DNA of 64,000 nucleotides from the NCBI RefSeq assembly GCF_900455735.1, contig NZ_UAUI01000007.1:1-64000 (forward strand). The letters run 5' to 3'. Numbering within the stretch: the first letter of the stretch is position 1; each line of letters begins with the position of its first letter. Below the pieces are notes generated by a model. It searched no databases, was not told where the DNA came from, and was given only the letters and a program-made list of their open reading frames with translations. Source of the DNA: Rhodococcus wratislaviensis (lineage in GTDB: Bacteria; Actinomycetota; Actinomycetes; Mycobacteriales; Mycobacteriaceae). The translations under genes were made by a program, and so were the position numbers. Positions 1 through 9,474 of the stretch are shown here, in pieces.

Positions 1-53
1 GCGCCGCTGTTTCCGGAGGCACGCCTGGATAGTCGTCGAGCCGGTGCGCTTCG

Positions 54-1331
54 TTACGCGTCTCGTGCGCTCGGATGCCGACGGGACGAAATCGGGGAGT
101 ACGGAGTCGGGTCGATGTCCGGTCGTCGTTCGTCCACGAGATCCGCGAGGACGCGGGCCGAGCCGACCGCCATGGTCCAGCCGACGTGACCGTGACCGGT
201 GTTGAAGTACAGATTGTCGTGGCGTCCCAGCCCGATCATCGGCGGGCCGTCGGGCGTCATCGGGCGAAGGCCCGTCCGGTATCTGGCCGTGTCCCAGTCC
301 ACGGCGCCGGGGAACAGTTCGTTCCCCGCGTCGACGATTCCCGCGTAGTCGGCGGGGGAGTGACTGCGGTCGTACCCGACGAACTCCGCGGTGGCCGACA
401 TTCTCAGTTCGTCACCGAACCGCGACCAGGCGACGAGCGTCTTCTCGTCGATGCCCCCCACCACCGGCGCGCGGTCGGGATCCTTGACGGTCGCGGTCAG
501 CGTGTATCCCTTGGCCGGGTAGACGGGCAGTCGCAGACCGATACTCCGCGCGACGAGAGCGCTCGCGGCACCGGCGGCGAGGACGAAGGCATCCGCGCGG
601 ACTTCACCCTGATCGGTGACGGCTGAGGTGATGGCCGCGCCGTCGGTCTCGAGGCGGACGACGGACGTGCCCAGGTGGAACCGGACCCCCAGCCGTCGGC
701 ATTCCTCGGCCAGCCCCACCGAGAATCGGTGCGGGTCGCCGGTGCCGTCGGTGCGGTCGTGGATCGCGCCGGCGAACGTGGCCGTCCCGTACTGGAGGGC
801 GGGCTCGGCGGCCGCGATCTCCTCGGGGCCCAGCACGTCCTGCCGCTGTCCGTGGTCGCGGAGCAGCTGCGAGTTGATCTGCGCTCGTTCGAGTTCCGCT
901 TCGTTCCGGTACAGGTACAGCACGCCGTTCCGTGTCTGGCAGTACTCGAGGTTCTCGCGGGCCGCGAGTTCGTCCATCAGTTGCTGGCTGTACCGGGCAA
1001 GTCGGAGCTTCGCGAGAGTGTTCGACCGCGCCCGGGAGGCCGTGCACTCGCGGAGGAATCGCACTCCCCACCGGGCGAGTTCGACGTCCGCCCGGGGGCG
1101 GACGCGGATCGAGGTCGACGCGCCGAGCAACGAACGGAACAGCATGGTGGGAGCCGACGGCGACGCCCACGCGTAGGAGTGGCCGGGCGCGATCAGTCCG
1201 GCGGTGCTCGCGCTGGTGTCGGACGCGACGTCGCTGCGCCGGTCGTATACATGCACCTCGTGTCCACGTTCGGCGAGAGCATGGGCGGTCGCCACACCGA
1301 CGACCCCTGCTCCGAGTACTGCCACCTTCAT
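54..1331 (-). CDS. DadA-like FAD-dependent D-amino-acid dehydrogenase/oxidase
   Basis: A 425-aa flavoprotein expected to oxidise a D-amino acid (or similar amine) to an imino/keto acid. The chosen start gives MKVAVLGAGVVGVATAHAL, a textbook N-terminal FAD Rossmann motif (GxGxxG at residues 8-13), followed by an acidic residue closing the second strand (VYDRR). The C-terminal part has the DAO/DadA signature (GLRPMTPDGPPMIG, then NTGHGHVGWTMA). An in-frame extension upstream to 1469 is less likely: the start at 1331 overlaps the stop of the RidA gene by 4 bases (ATGA), a normal coupling arrangement. It is the last gene of a four-gene operon. RidA next door would hydrolyse the reactive enamine/imine product, which supports an amine-oxidising role. 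The substrate cannot be read from sequence; sarcosine or another secondary amine is possible. Confidence 0.85.
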   Translation of the reverse strand: MKVAVLGAGVVGVATAHALAERGHEVHVYDRRSDVASDTSASTAGLIAPGHSYAWASPSAPTMLFRSLLGASTSIRVRPRADVELARWGVRFLRECTASRARSNTLAKLRLARYSQQLMDELAARENLEYCQTRNGVLYLYRNEAELERAQINSQLLRDHGQRQDVLGPEEIAAAEPALQYGTATFAGAIHDRTDGTGDPHRFSVGLAEECRRLGVRFHLGTSVVRLETDGAAITSAVTDQGEVRADAFVLAAGAASALVARSIGLRLPVYPAKGYTLTATVKDPDRAPVVGGIDEKTLVAWSRFGDELRMSATAEFVGYDRSHSPADYAGIVDAGNELFPGAVDWDTARYRTGLRPMTPDGPPMIGLGRHDNLYFNTGHGHVGWTMAVGSARVLADLVDERRPDIDPTPYSPISSRRHPSARDA

Positions 1332-1738
1332 TCCGCTTCCTTTCCTTCGGTCGAGCCCCGGCCCGTGACGGCAATGGCCTGTATCTCCACGAGCAGCTGC
1401 GGGTCCAGCAGGTCCGCGACCACGGTCGCCCTGGCCGGGCGGTGCTCTGCGGCGAACCAGCGCATCCATTCCTCGTTGAAGCGTGGGGCGTCGCCGGCGT
1501 TCGCGAGATACACCGTGGCCGAGGCGATGTCGTGCAAGGTGGTGCCTGCCGCGGCGAGGACCCGGTCGAGTCGTGTGAGGGAGTGACGTGTCTGCTCGAC
1601 CACGTCGGTGCCGACGACGTGGCCGGTGTCGTCGAACGAGACCTGGCCGGAGACGAATACGAGGTCCCCGACCCTGCGCGCCGACGGGTACGGGCTGGTG
1701 CCTGTGGTCACGCCGGGCACATCCACGATGTCACCCAT
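1328..1738 (-). CDS. RidA/YjgF/Rid-family enamine/imine deaminase
   Basis: A 136-aa protein of the Rid family, which hydrolyses reactive enamine/imine intermediates to keto acids and ammonia in the cytoplasm. The Rid fold hallmarks are visible: VGDLVFVSGQVSFD near residue 27, a central helix region with LTRLDRVLAAAGTTL, then VYLAN, and the C-terminal VEIQAIA strand. The canonical catalytic Arg near position 105 of RidA is not evident: the sequence reads RPARATVV followed by LLDPQLLVEIQA, so it may belong to a divergent Rid subgroup. It overlaps the upstream 49-aa gene by 8 bases and the downstream dehydrogenase by 4 bases, so all are probably translated from one mRNA. Confidence 0.88.
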   Translation of the reverse strand: MGDIVDVPGVTTGTSPYPSARRVGDLVFVSGQVSFDDTGHVVGTDVVEQTRHSLTRLDRVLAAAGTTLHDIASATVYLANAGDAPRFNEEWMRWFAAEHRPARATVVADLLDPQLLVEIQAIAVTGRGSTEGKEAE

Positions 1739-1880
1739 GGTCGCGCTCGCCGGCCTCGGCGGTGTCGCTGTCGCCGCGCAGCACTTCCTTGACGTAGAAG
1801 CGCCAGCCGAGGAAGCCGACCCAGAGGGTGACGGCGATGACGGCGGCGGGTACCCCGAAATAGAGGAGGACGGGAATCAT
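1731..1880 (-). CDS. 49-aa single-pass membrane protein, putative symporter small subunit
   Basis: This is a very short gene between the symporter and ridA. Its ATG (1878-1880) overlaps the symporter stop codon by 4 bases (ATGA), and its end overlaps ridA by 8 bases. The 49-aa product starts MIPVLLYFGVPAAVIAVTLW, a single hydrophobic helix of about 20 residues, followed by a charged cytoplasmic tail (FYVKEVLRGDSDTAEAGERDHG). Small accessory subunits are known for some sodium-coupled transporters, such as MetS beside MetP in corynebacteria; the position suggests the same role here. The function is inferred from context, and the coding status is supported by the tight overlaps on both sides. 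Confidence 0.75.
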   Translation of the reverse strand: MIPVLLYFGVPAAVIAVTLWVGFLGWRFYVKEVLRGDSDTAEAGERDHG

Positions 1881-3301
1881 GCGAATTCTCCTTCGGTGAC
1901 GCGGACGGCAGGCTGCTGCCGGCGCGGATAACGGGCCGCGGTGGCCATGGCGACCGTCACGAAGACGAGCAGGTTGGCGACGACGCCGGGCACCAGCCCG
2001 TCCAGTCCGAACGGAGCGTCGAGGCCCCACTGCCACACCGCGGTGACGATCGCGCCCGCCGTGATCGCCGACAGCGCCGCCGGAGCGGACCGCACGCCGA
2101 ACAGCACGGCGCCGAACAGTGGAACGATGATCGTCGGAGCCCACAGTGTGTAGCTGTAGAGGAGGGCGTCGACGATGGACGGAACGCTGAGGGCGAAGAT
2201 GGTCGCCCCGGCGCCGACGACGACACTGGTGGCCCGCTCGATGGTCAGCCGCCTCGACGGTGGCAATTCGGTGGGGCTGAGTGGCTGATAGATGTCCTTG
2301 GTGAGGACGACGGCGGTGGAATTGAGGTAGGAACTGGCCGTCGACATCACGACTGCCATCAGTGCCGCCACCACCAGTCCGAGAACGCCGACCGGCATCA
2401 GGTTCATCACCACCGTCGGAAGCGCCTGATCGCTTTCGATGTCCGGGTACAGGACGAGTGCGATCAACCCGAGAGACGCCGAGGTGAAGAAGAAGAAGAA
2501 CGAGAAGAACCCGGCCAGTGCGTAGCCCTTACGGGCGTGCCGCGAGTCGGGGGTGGAGAACGTCCGCTGCGCGTACGGCGGGACCAGCGTCTCGCCGAGC
2601 AGTAGTGCCGCGAAGAGCGTGAGGAACTGTGCGGGGGAGTAGTCGCCCATGAACGAAAGGTGCTCGGCGGGAACACTGTCCAGGAGAGCCGACGGTCCGC
2701 CGACGGCGTCGAGTCCGATGAGGAGCGCGACCGGCAGGAGGACTCCCAGGAAGACGAACTGCAACAGGTCCGTCTGGATCACCGCCCAGGCCCCGCCGAA
2801 CGAGGAGTAGAGCACGACCACTCCCATGCCGATGATCACCGCGGGCACGGTGGGCACGTCGAGGGTGGCGTTGACGACGGTACCGATGGCCAGGGCCTGG
2901 GCGCCGAGGATGCCGGCGCACAGGACGACGGACAGTATGCCGGTCACCAGTCGTGCCGGCCGGCCGTAGTGGGCCTCCATGATGTCGCCGAGGGTGTGGG
3001 CGCCGATGTAGTTCTTGAGTCTGGGCGCGACGAAGTAGCCGACGAGCACCGTCTGAACGCCGAACGCGCAGAACGCGAACATGTACACGTATCCGTCGCG
3101 CATGGCGGCGCCGGCGACGCCGAGCGATGCTCCGCCGCCGAGGAAGGCTGCGGCCAGGCTGCCGAAGAAGACCGGCCAGATGATTCGGTTGCCCGCCACG
3201 GCGAAATCGTCCGGCGACTTGACGCGTCGCATGGTCTGGACGCCGATCAGGACGAGTAGCAGGAAGTAGGCACCGAGAAGTATCCAGTCGAGGATTGCCA
3301 T
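1877..3301 (-). CDS. Sodium:solute symporter family (SSS) transporter
   Basis: A 474-aa integral membrane protein with about 13 hydrophobic segments, opening MAILDWILLGAYFLLLVLIG and containing the SSS-type FFGSLAAAFLGGGASLG in the first helices and SSYLNSTAVVLTKDIYQ around residue 320, typical of the family core. It would take up an organic solute with Na+. The start at 3301 is preferred over an in-frame start at 3328 because GGAG lies 5 bases upstream of it. It is the first gene of the operon symporter - 49-aa peptide - ridA - FAD dehydrogenase and is divergent from a CdaR-type regulator. The context implies import of the amino compound that the dehydrogenase oxidises; the substrate itself is unknown. 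Confidence 0.9.
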   Translation of the reverse strand: MAILDWILLGAYFLLLVLIGVQTMRRVKSPDDFAVAGNRIIWPVFFGSLAAAFLGGGASLGVAGAAMRDGYVYMFAFCAFGVQTVLVGYFVAPRLKNYIGAHTLGDIMEAHYGRPARLVTGILSVVLCAGILGAQALAIGTVVNATLDVPTVPAVIIGMGVVVLYSSFGGAWAVIQTDLLQFVFLGVLLPVALLIGLDAVGGPSALLDSVPAEHLSFMGDYSPAQFLTLFAALLLGETLVPPYAQRTFSTPDSRHARKGYALAGFFSFFFFFTSASLGLIALVLYPDIESDQALPTVVMNLMPVGVLGLVVAALMAVVMSTASSYLNSTAVVLTKDIYQPLSPTELPPSRRLTIERATSVVVGAGATIFALSVPSIVDALLYSYTLWAPTIIVPLFGAVLFGVRSAPAALSAITAGAIVTAVWQWGLDAPFGLDGLVPGVVANLLVFVTVAMATAARYPRRQQPAVRVTEGEFA

Positions 3302-3397
3302 GTGAACTCCTAGTTGGGATGAACCCATCGTAGGAACGGTCTGTGACCGTCGTCACTAGGCAAGCTGACCTTGATCTACACTGAAATCGATCCTTGA

Positions 3398-3414
3398 TTG
3401 TGCGACATGCACAA
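3398..3414. promoter_or_regulatory. Inverted repeat TTGTGC-N5-GCACAA, candidate operator
   Basis: A perfect 6-base inverted repeat with a 5-base spacer lies in the divergent region between the symporter operon (start 3301) and the CdaR-type regulator (preferred start 3443). Its position suits binding by the adjacent regulator. No other symmetric site of this quality was seen in the intergenic region. The role is inferred. If the regulator instead starts at 3398 (TTG) or 3407 (ATG), the site lies inside its coding sequence. Confidence 0.4.
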
Positions 3415-3442
3415 CGCCACGCGGAGATTCGGAAGGCCGTCC

Positions 3443-4603
3443 ATGCTGAGTGAGGCTCTTGCGCAACGGATCGCGAACGAGATCACCGACGTCATCGGGT
3501 TCAACGTGCTCATCACGGATGCGTCCGGCACGGTGGTCGGCAGCGGGGACGAGCGTCGCATCGGCCAATTTCACGAGGCATCGATCGAGGTGATCCGTGC
3601 ACGGCGCATGATCGCGCACTCCGCCGCGGACGTCCGCGACCTCGTCGGCAGTCTGCCCGGCGTCACCATTCCGCTCGTCATCGACGGTGACGTGGTGGGC
3701 ACGATCGGGTTGTCCGGCTCACCCGAGCAGGTCGAGCAATTCGGGCTCGTGGTCAAGCGGCAGACCGAAATTCTGATGCAGGAGGCCTCGCGGATCGGTA
3801 CCCGGCTGACCTACGAGCGGGCGACGGAAGAACTGCTCCGCGACATCTGTGATTGGCATCGCTCCACGTTCACCGAGGCCCAGATCGTGCGGCGGGCACG
3901 GGGTCTGGGATACGACCTGCGCCTTCCCCGGGTCATGGTGCTGATCGGCTACGACAGTCATACCGACGACGTCGCCGCCCCGGGGCAGCCCATGTCCCAC
4001 AGGGTGCTGCGTGCCGTGCAGGAGGCCTTCGACTCCGCGACCGATCTGGTCGCACCGCTCGCCCGGCAGGTCGTCGCGGTCACCACCGTGGTGACCGCAC
4101 CGACACCCGCGGCGGACGCTGCTTTGGCGGACCGGTGCCGGAAGTATGTGTCCCAGGTCCGCGAACGGGGATGGGACACTCGCGTGGGGATCGGCTCGAT
4201 CGCGCACGGGGTCGAACAGCTCAATCTCTCGTCCCAGGACGCGTACGACGCGCTCCGGCTCGGCGCGGTACTCGACCCACGCGGGCAGGTCCACGACATC
4301 GACCGGTTCCGCCTCCATCAGGCCGTCTCGGTGATACCCGCGGAAACCCGTGACAGACTGTCACGGGCCGTGCTCGGCGCGTTGACCACCGACAGCGACT
4401 GGCCGCACCTGCAGGCGACGCTGATCGCCTGGGGGGAGTGCGGGTTCAACTCCAGCCGGGCGGCGAAGCGGCTGCACGTCCACCGCAATACCCTCGCCAA
4501 TCGACTCGACAAGATCGCCCGGCTCCTCGGTCGCCCGCTGGACGAACCGGGCCTGGGCATGACGCTCTACCTCGCCTGTGTGGTGGCACAGCGGGCCGGC
4601 TGA
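3443..4603 (+). CDS. CdaR/PucR-type transcriptional regulator
   Basis: A 386-aa regulator. Residues 1-135 (MLSEALAQRIANEITDVIGF, then TDASGTVVGSGDERRIGQFH and VTIPLVIDGDVVGTIGLSG) match the CdaR putative sugar-diacid recognition domain. The middle is a GGDEF-like/PucR linker, and the C-terminus carries the CdaR/PucR helix-turn-helix (SSRAAKRLHVHRNTLANRLD). The start at 3443 is chosen because GGAAGG lies 6 bases upstream and because family members begin at this motif; in-frame starts at 3398 and 3407 exist. CdaR-type proteins are usually activators of an adjacent catabolic operon, so this one probably controls the divergent symporter/RidA/dehydrogenase genes. Confidence 0.85.
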   Translation: MLSEALAQRIANEITDVIGFNVLITDASGTVVGSGDERRIGQFHEASIEVIRARRMIAHSAADVRDLVGSLPGVTIPLVIDGDVVGTIGLSGSPEQVEQFGLVVKRQTEILMQEASRIGTRLTYERATEELLRDICDWHRSTFTEAQIVRRARGLGYDLRLPRVMVLIGYDSHTDDVAAPGQPMSHRVLRAVQEAFDSATDLVAPLARQVVAVTTVVTAPTPAADAALADRCRKYVSQVRERGWDTRVGIGSIAHGVEQLNLSSQDAYDALRLGAVLDPRGQVHDIDRFRLHQAVSVIPAETRDRLSRAVLGALTTDSDWPHLQATLIAWGECGFNSSRAAKRLHVHRNTLANRLDKIARLLGRPLDEPGLGMTLYLACVVAQRAG

Positions 4604-4652
4604 GCCTTCTGCCGGCGTGTGTGGGAACACCACGGCGCGCCCGTCGCCGTGT

Positions 4653-4675
4653 CGCCGCCGATCGGCGGCGTTTTC
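4653..4675 (+). terminator. Intrinsic terminator after the CdaR-type gene
   Basis: A perfect 18-base palindrome (CGCCGCCGATCGGCGGCG, 4653-4670) folds into a 7-bp all-G/C stem with a GATC loop and is followed at once by TTTT. It lies 50 bases after the regulator stop codon. Confidence 0.7.
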
Positions 4676-4740
4676 GATGCATACTCGACACTCTCGAGTG
4701 GTTGCCGCACTGGATGCGGCAGACGAACCGGAGGAATCCC

Positions 4741-4893
4741 TTGAACGACCACCACGTGCAGCTCTTCTCCGAGCTGCACAGCACCGCAGGATCCCAGGCA
4801 GGCGGCGAGGACGCCGGCGAGGCGCTGCGTCCCGTCGACCCCGAGCATCGCACCGCCACCGAGGTGCACCGCGCGCTGTTCAGCGACCAGTAG
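4741..4893 (+). CDS. Small hypothetical protein (50 aa)
   Basis: A short frame with a TTG start preceded by a near-perfect Shine-Dalgarno (GGAGGAA at 4730-4736, 4 bases from TTG). The product is hydrophilic and acidic, starting (M)NDHHVQLFSELHSTAG and ending EVHRALFSDQ, with no membrane segment or recognised domain. It sits between the terminator at 4653-4675 and the valS promoter, so it would be its own transcription unit. An inverted repeat ACTCGA-N5-TCGAGT (4683-4699) lies just upstream and could be an operator. The coding claim rests mainly on the RBS and the plausible composition. Confidence 0.5.
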   Translation: MNDHHVQLFSELHSTAGSQAGGEDAGEALRPVDPEHRTATEVHRALFSDQ

Positions 4894-4937
4894 CGAGGCG
4901 GCCCGGTAGCCCCGTCGTCGGTCATCCGTGCGTTCAT

Positions 4938-4943
4938 TAGACT
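4938..4943 (+). promoter_or_regulatory. -10 box TAGACT of a leaderless valS promoter
   Basis: TAGACT ends 6 bases before the valS GTG. That is the distance expected between a -10 hexamer and the transcription start, so the mRNA probably starts at the GTG itself. There is no Shine-Dalgarno upstream of the GTG. Confidence 0.6.
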
Positions 4944-4949
4944 CGACGG

Positions 4950-7625
4950 GTGACCAGTGCAGCTCCAGAAAATCCCCAGAACCGTGCCGATGCCCTCCCG
5001 AAGAGCTGGGACCCCAGTTCCGTCGAGGACGATCTGTATCAGGGCTGGGTAGACGCCGGTTACTTCCGTGCGGACCCGCACAGCGACAAGCCGGGCTACT
5101 CCATCGTCCTGCCGCCGCCCAACGTGACCGGCAGCCTGCACATGGGTCACGCTCTCGACCACACGTTGATGGACGCGCTGAGCCGCCGCAAGCGGATGCA
5201 GGGCTACGAGGTGCTGTGGCTGCCCGGCATGGACCACGCGGGCATCGCGACGCAGACCGTGGTCGAGAAGCAGCTCGCCGTCGACGGCAAGACGAAGGAA
5301 GACTTCGGCCGCGAGCTGTTCATCGACAAGGTGTGGGACTGGAAGCGCGAGTCCGGTGGCACCATCGGCGGCCAGATGCGCCGCATCGGTGACAGCGTCG
5401 ACTGGAGTCGCGACCGGTTCACCATGGACGACGGGCTGTCCCGCGCCGTCCAGACGATCTTCAAGCGCATGTACGACGACGGGCTGATCTACCGGGCCGA
5501 GCGCCTCGTCAACTGGTCGCCCGTGCTGCAGACGGCGATCTCCGACATCGAGGTGAAGTTCGAGGACGTCGAGGGTGAGCTGGTCTCGCTGCGGTACGGC
5601 TCCCTGAACGACGACGAGCCGCACGTCGTGGTCGCCACCACCCGTGTCGAGACGATGCTCGGCGACACCGCCGTGGCCGTCCACCCCGACGACGAGCGCT
5701 ACAAGCACCTGATCGGGACGACGCTCGAGCACCCCTTCACCGGGCGCGACATCCCGATCGTCGCGGACGAGTACGTCGATCCCGAGTTCGGCACCGGCGC
5801 CGTCAAGATCACGCCTGCACACGACCCCAACGACTTCGAGATGGGCCTGCGGCACAACCTGCCGATGCCGACCATCATGGACAAGACCGGCAAGATCGCC
5901 GACACGGGAACGCAATTCGACGGGCTCGACCGCTTCGAGGCGCGCGTCAAGGTGCGCGAGGCGCTCGCCGAGCAGGGTCGTGTGGTCGCGGAGAAGCGGC
6001 CCTACCTGCACAGCGTCGGACATTCCGAGCGCACCGGTGAGTCCATCGAGCCGCGCCTGTCGCTGCAGTGGTGGGTGAAGGTCGAATCCCTCGCCAAGGC
6101 GGCCGGTGACGCGGTGCGCAACGGTGACACGGTCATCCACCCGGCCAGCCAGGAGCCGCGATGGTTCGCCTGGGTCGACGACATGCACGACTGGTGCATC
6201 TCGCGTCAGCTGTGGTGGGGTCACCGGATCCCGATCTGGTACGGCCCCGACGGCGAGGTCGCGTGCTTCGGACCGGACGAGACCGCGCCCGAGGGCTGGG
6301 TGCAGGATCCCGACGTCCTCGACACCTGGTTCTCCTCCGGGTTGTGGCCGTTCTCGACCATGGGCTGGCCCGAGAAGACGCCCGAGCTCGAGAAGTTCTA
6401 TCCCACAAGTGTTCTCGTCACCGGTTACGACATCCTGTTCTTCTGGGTGGCGCGGATGATGATGTTCGGCACGTATGTGTCGGAGGACGACGCCATCGCT
6501 GGCGGCAAGTCCGGACCGCAGATGCCGTTCGAGGACGTGTTCCTGCACGGCCTCGTCCGCGACCAGTTCGGCAAGAAGATGTCGAAGTCGCGTGGCAACG
6601 GCATCGACCCGCTCGACTGGGTCGACCGCTTCGGCGCCGATGCGCTCCGCTTCACACTGGCCCGCGGCGCCAACCCCGGCAGCGACCTGTCCGTCGGCGA
6701 GGACCACGCGCAGTCCTCGCGGAACTTCGCGACCAAACTGTTCAACGCGACCAAGTTCGCCCTCATGAACGGAGCCGCGCCGGCACCGCTGCCCGCACGC
6801 GGCGAGCTGACCGACGCGGACCGGTGGATCCTCGATCGCCTCGAGCAGGTGCGCGGGGAGGTCGACGCCGCATTCGACCGGTACGAGTTCAGCAAGGCGT
6901 GCGAGGCACTGTTCCACTTCGCGTGGGACGAGGTCTGCGACTGGTACCTCGAGCTGGCCAAGGTGCAGTTCGCCGAGAACGACACGGTCGCGGCGAACAC
7001 GAGGGCCGTGCTCGGCAATGTCCTCGACGCCCTGTTGCGCCTGCTCCACCCGGTGATCCCGTTCGTCACCGAGACGCTGTGGAAGGCGCTCACCGAGCGT
7101 GAATCCGTCGTCGTGGCGGACTGGCCGCAGTCGAGCGGGGCCGCCGCGGATGTGGTTGCGGCGCAGCGCGTCGAGGACATGCAGCGACTGGTGACCGAGG
7201 TGCGCCGGTTCCGCAGCGATCAGGGGCTCAAGCCCTCGCAGCGAGTGCCCGCACGGATCAGCGGCATCGCCGAGGCCGATCTGGACACGCAGCTCGCCGC
7301 GGTCACGTCGCTGGCGCGTCTGACCGACCCGGAGGACGGTTTCGCGGTGTCCGCGTCGGTGGAGGTGCGGTTGAGCAAGGCCACCGTCACCGTCGACCTC
7401 GACACGTCCGGCAACGTCGACCTCGGCGCCGAGAAGGCTCGGCTGGAGAAGGACCTCGCGGCCGCGCAGAAGGAACTCGCCGGAACCACTGCCAAGCTGT
7501 CCAACGAGGCGTTCCTGGCCAAGGCCCCCGACGCCGTCAAGGACAAGATCCGTATGCGTCAGCAGATCGCAACGGAAGAAATCGAACGCATCACCAAGCG
7601 ATTGAAGGAGCTGGAAGGCGCGTGA
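4950..7625 (+). CDS. valS: Valyl-tRNA synthetase
   Basis: An 891-aa class I aminoacyl-tRNA synthetase charging tRNA-Val. The HIGH-type signature [15 protein letters not shown] is at residues 55-69 and KMSKS ([11 protein letters not shown]) near residue 541. The CP1 editing domain lies between them (residues roughly 190-340, with [20 protein letters not shown]). The C-terminal 65 residues form the ValS coiled coil ([19 protein letters not shown]). The length is normal for the family. The GTG start lacks an SD and sits 6 bases from a TAGACT box, consistent with leaderless translation. The stop overlaps folC by 4 bases (GTGA). Confidence 0.98.
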   Translation: MTSAAPENPQNRADALPKSWDPSSVEDDLYQGWVDAGYFRADPHSDKPGYSIVLPPPNVTGSLHMGHALDHTLMDALSRRKRMQGYEVLWLPGMDHAGIATQTVVEKQLAVDGKTKEDFGRELFIDKVWDWKRESGGTIGGQMRRIGDSVDWSRDRFTMDDGLSRAVQTIFKRMYDDGLIYRAERLVNWSPVLQTAISDIEVKFEDVEGELVSLRYGSLNDDEPHVVVATTRVETMLGDTAVAVHPDDERYKHLIGTTLEHPFTGRDIPIVADEYVDPEFGTGAVKITPAHDPNDFEMGLRHNLPMPTIMDKTGKIADTGTQFDGLDRFEARVKVREALAEQGRVVAEKRPYLHSVGHSERTGESIEPRLSLQWWVKVESLAKAAGDAVRNGDTVIHPASQEPRWFAWVDDMHDWCISRQLWWGHRIPIWYGPDGEVACFGPDETAPEGWVQDPDVLDTWFSSGLWPFSTMGWPEKTPELEKFYPTSVLVTGYDILFFWVARMMMFGTYVSEDDAIAGGKSGPQMPFEDVFLHGLVRDQFGKKMSKSRGNGIDPLDWVDRFGADALRFTLARGANPGSDLSVGEDHAQSSRNFATKLFNATKFALMNGAAPAPLPARGELTDADRWILDRLEQVRGEVDAAFDRYEFSKACEALFHFAWDEVCDWYLELAKVQFAENDTVAANTRAVLGNVLDALLRLLHPVIPFVTETLWKALTERESVVVADWPQSSGAAADVVAAQRVEDMQRLVTEVRRFRSDQGLKPSQRVPARISGIAEADLDTQLAAVTSLARLTDPEDGFAVSASVEVRLSKATVTVDLDTSGNVDLGAEKARLEKDLAAAQKELAGTTAKLSNEAFLAKAPDAVKDKIRMRQQIATEEIERITKRLKELEGA

Positions 7626-9049
7626 CCTCGCCCGACTTCACGCCGGAGGAAGTCAGTCCTGTCGACCTCGCGGAACTGACACTGGTCGAGGCGGAACTCG
7701 ACAAGCGGTGGCCCGAGACGAAGATCGAGCCGTCCCTCACCCGGATCGCGGCCCTGATGGACGTGCTCGGTTCGCCGCAGCACGGCTATCCCGCCATCCA
7801 CGTCACCGGCACCAACGGCAAGACGTCGGTGACGCGAATGATCGACGCGCTGCTCACGGCGCTGCACCGGCGCACCGGCCGCACCACCAGCCCGCACCTG
7901 CAGCTCGCCACCGAGCGCATCAGCATCGACGGGCGCCCGGTGTCGCCCCGCCGGTACGTCGACACGTACCGGGAGATCGAACCGTACGTGCAGATGATCG
8001 ACCAGCAGTCGCAGGCGGCCGGCGGCCCCGCGATGAGCAAGTTCGAGGTGCTCACCGCGATGGCCTACGCCGCGTTCGCGGAAGCCCCCGTCGACGTCGC
8101 CGTCGTCGAGGTGGGTCTCGGCGGGCGTTGGGACGCAACCAATGTCATCGACGGCGAGATCGCGGTGATCACCCCGATCAGTCTCGATCACGCCGAGTAT
8201 CTCGGCGACGACCTCGCCGGGATCGCCGAGGAGAAGGCCGGCATCATCAAGAAGGGCCGCGAGGACGCGCTCGTGCCCCGCGACGCCGTCGCGATCCTCG
8301 CCGAACAGACACCGGAAGTGATGGAGGTGCTGCTCCGCCGGGCCGTCGAGGTGGATGCCGCGGTCGCGCGGGAGGGCTCCGAGTTCACGGTGCTCGCCCG
8401 GCAGATTGCCGTCGGCGGCCAGCAGCTCGAGTTGCAGGGACTCGGCGGGGTCTACACCGACATCTTCCTGCCCCTGCACGGGGAGCACCAGGCGCGCAAC
8501 GCGTCGCTCGCGCTCGCAGCCGTGGAGGCGTTCTTCGGTGCGGGCCCGGAACGCCAGCTCGACCAGGAGGCCATCCGGGAGGCATTCGCCTCGGTCGTCA
8601 ACCCGGGACGCCTCGAACGCGTACGCAGCGCCCCGACCGTCTTCCTCGACGCCGCCCACAACCCGGACGGGGCTCGTGCGCTCGCGGCCGCGCTGACCGC
8701 GGAGTTCGACTTCCGCAAGCTCGTCGGCGTCGTCAGCGTGATGGGGGACAAGGACGTCGACGGCATCCTGTCGGCGCTGGAACCGGTGTTCGACGAGCTC
8801 GTCGTGACGAACAACGGTTCGGCGCGGGCCATGGACGTCGACGATCTCGCCAATCTCGCGGTCGCCAAGTTCGGCGACGAACGCGTCGTCGTGGCACCCA
8901 CACTCGCGGACGCGCTGGAAACGGCCATCGGACTGGCCGAGGAGGTCGCCGAGCCCGGTGAAGCAGTATCGGGGGCCGGCGTCGTGGTCACCGGATCCGT
9001 GGTGACCGCCGGCGCGGCCCGCACCCTCTTCGGAAAGGATCCAGCGTGA
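7622..9049 (+). CDS. folC: Folylpolyglutamate synthase / dihydrofolate synthase
   Basis: A 475-aa Mur-ligase-superfamily enzyme that adds glutamate to dihydropteroate and folates using ATP. The P-loop [14 protein letters not shown] is at residues 60-73, the TSPHL motif near 98, the second ATP-site segment [18 protein letters not shown] near 160, and the C-terminal Mur-ligase domain contains [14 protein letters not shown]. It starts on a GTG that overlaps the valS stop and ends overlapping the next gene by 4 bases, so translation is coupled on both sides. Confidence 0.97.
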   Translation: MTSPDFTPEEVSPVDLAELTLVEAELDKRWPETKIEPSLTRIAALMDVLGSPQHGYPAIHVTGTNGKTSVTRMIDALLTALHRRTGRTTSPHLQLATERISIDGRPVSPRRYVDTYREIEPYVQMIDQQSQAAGGPAMSKFEVLTAMAYAAFAEAPVDVAVVEVGLGGRWDATNVIDGEIAVITPISLDHAEYLGDDLAGIAEEKAGIIKKGREDALVPRDAVAILAEQTPEVMEVLLRRAVEVDAAVAREGSEFTVLARQIAVGGQQLELQGLGGVYTDIFLPLHGEHQARNASLALAAVEAFFGAGPERQLDQEAIREAFASVVNPGRLERVRSAPTVFLDAAHNPDGARALAAALTAEFDFRKLVGVVSVMGDKDVDGILSALEPVFDELVVTNNGSARAMDVDDLANLAVAKFGDERVVVAPTLADALETAIGLAEEVAEPGEAVSGAGVVVTGSVVTAGAARTLFGKDPA

Positions 9050-9456
9050 GCGAGCCAGACTCGAGTGCTTCGGAACCGGAGTTCGGGCCGCCGACCAAGG
9101 ACCCGTGGAAGGGATTCCGCGGAGTGGTCGCGGGATCCCTGATCCTGGAAGCCATCGTGGTGCTTCTCGCCCTGCCGGTCGTCGCGACGGTCGGCGGGGG
9201 GCTCACCTGGTGGTCCGGAACCTACCTCGTGGGGCTCGCGGTGCTCATGATCCTCGGGGCGGGCCTGCAGGGCCGTCCCTGGGCGATGAAGTACAACCTG
9301 TTGTTGCAGGTGGGGCTCCTGCTCGGGTTCTTCGTCCACGTGTCGATCGGTTCGGTCGGCGTGGTCTTCGCCATCCTGTGGGGATACCTCCTCTACTTCC
9401 GCCGGAACGTCCGTCAGCGAATGGAGCGGGGCCTGCTGCCGGGGCAGCGAGGCTGA
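9046..9456 (+). CDS. DUF4233 family small membrane protein
   Basis: A 136-aa protein with an acidic N-terminus (about 22 residues) and four hydrophobic segments (roughly residues 25-47, 52-70, 83-98 and 101-117), ending in a basic tail (YFRRNVRQRMERGLLPGQRG). This architecture and its fixed place between folC and ndk match the actinobacterial DUF4233 family (Rv2446c in M. tuberculosis, from memory). The molecular role is unknown. It starts on a GTG overlapping the folC stop by 4 bases. Confidence 0.88.
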   Translation: MSEPDSSASEPEFGPPTKDPWKGFRGVVAGSLILEAIVVLLALPVVATVGGGLTWWSGTYLVGLAVLMILGAGLQGRPWAMKYNLLLQVGLLLGFFVHVSIGSVGVVFAILWGYLLYFRRNVRQRMERGLLPGQRG

Positions 9457-9461
9457 CCATT

Positions 9462-9467
9462 TAGGCT
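9462..9467 (+). promoter_or_regulatory. -10 box TAGGCT of a leaderless ndk promoter
   Basis: TAGGCT is followed by 7 bases and then the ndk GTG at 9475, with no Shine-Dalgarno between. This is the geometry of a leaderless transcript. It gives ndk its own promoter in the 18-base gap after the DUF4233 gene. Confidence 0.6.
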
Positions 9468-9474
9468 GTGCGCC

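Noticed and set aside
1..53. Possible gene end at the left edge
   Set aside because: The 53 bases hold no convincing reading frame with family features and no terminator-like hairpin.
4446..7049. Very long reverse-strand open frame opposite valS (867 codons)
   Set aside because: It is a by-product of high third-position G/C in valS. The translated protein is rich in His/Arg/Asp/Val with no domain, while the forward frame is unmistakably ValS.
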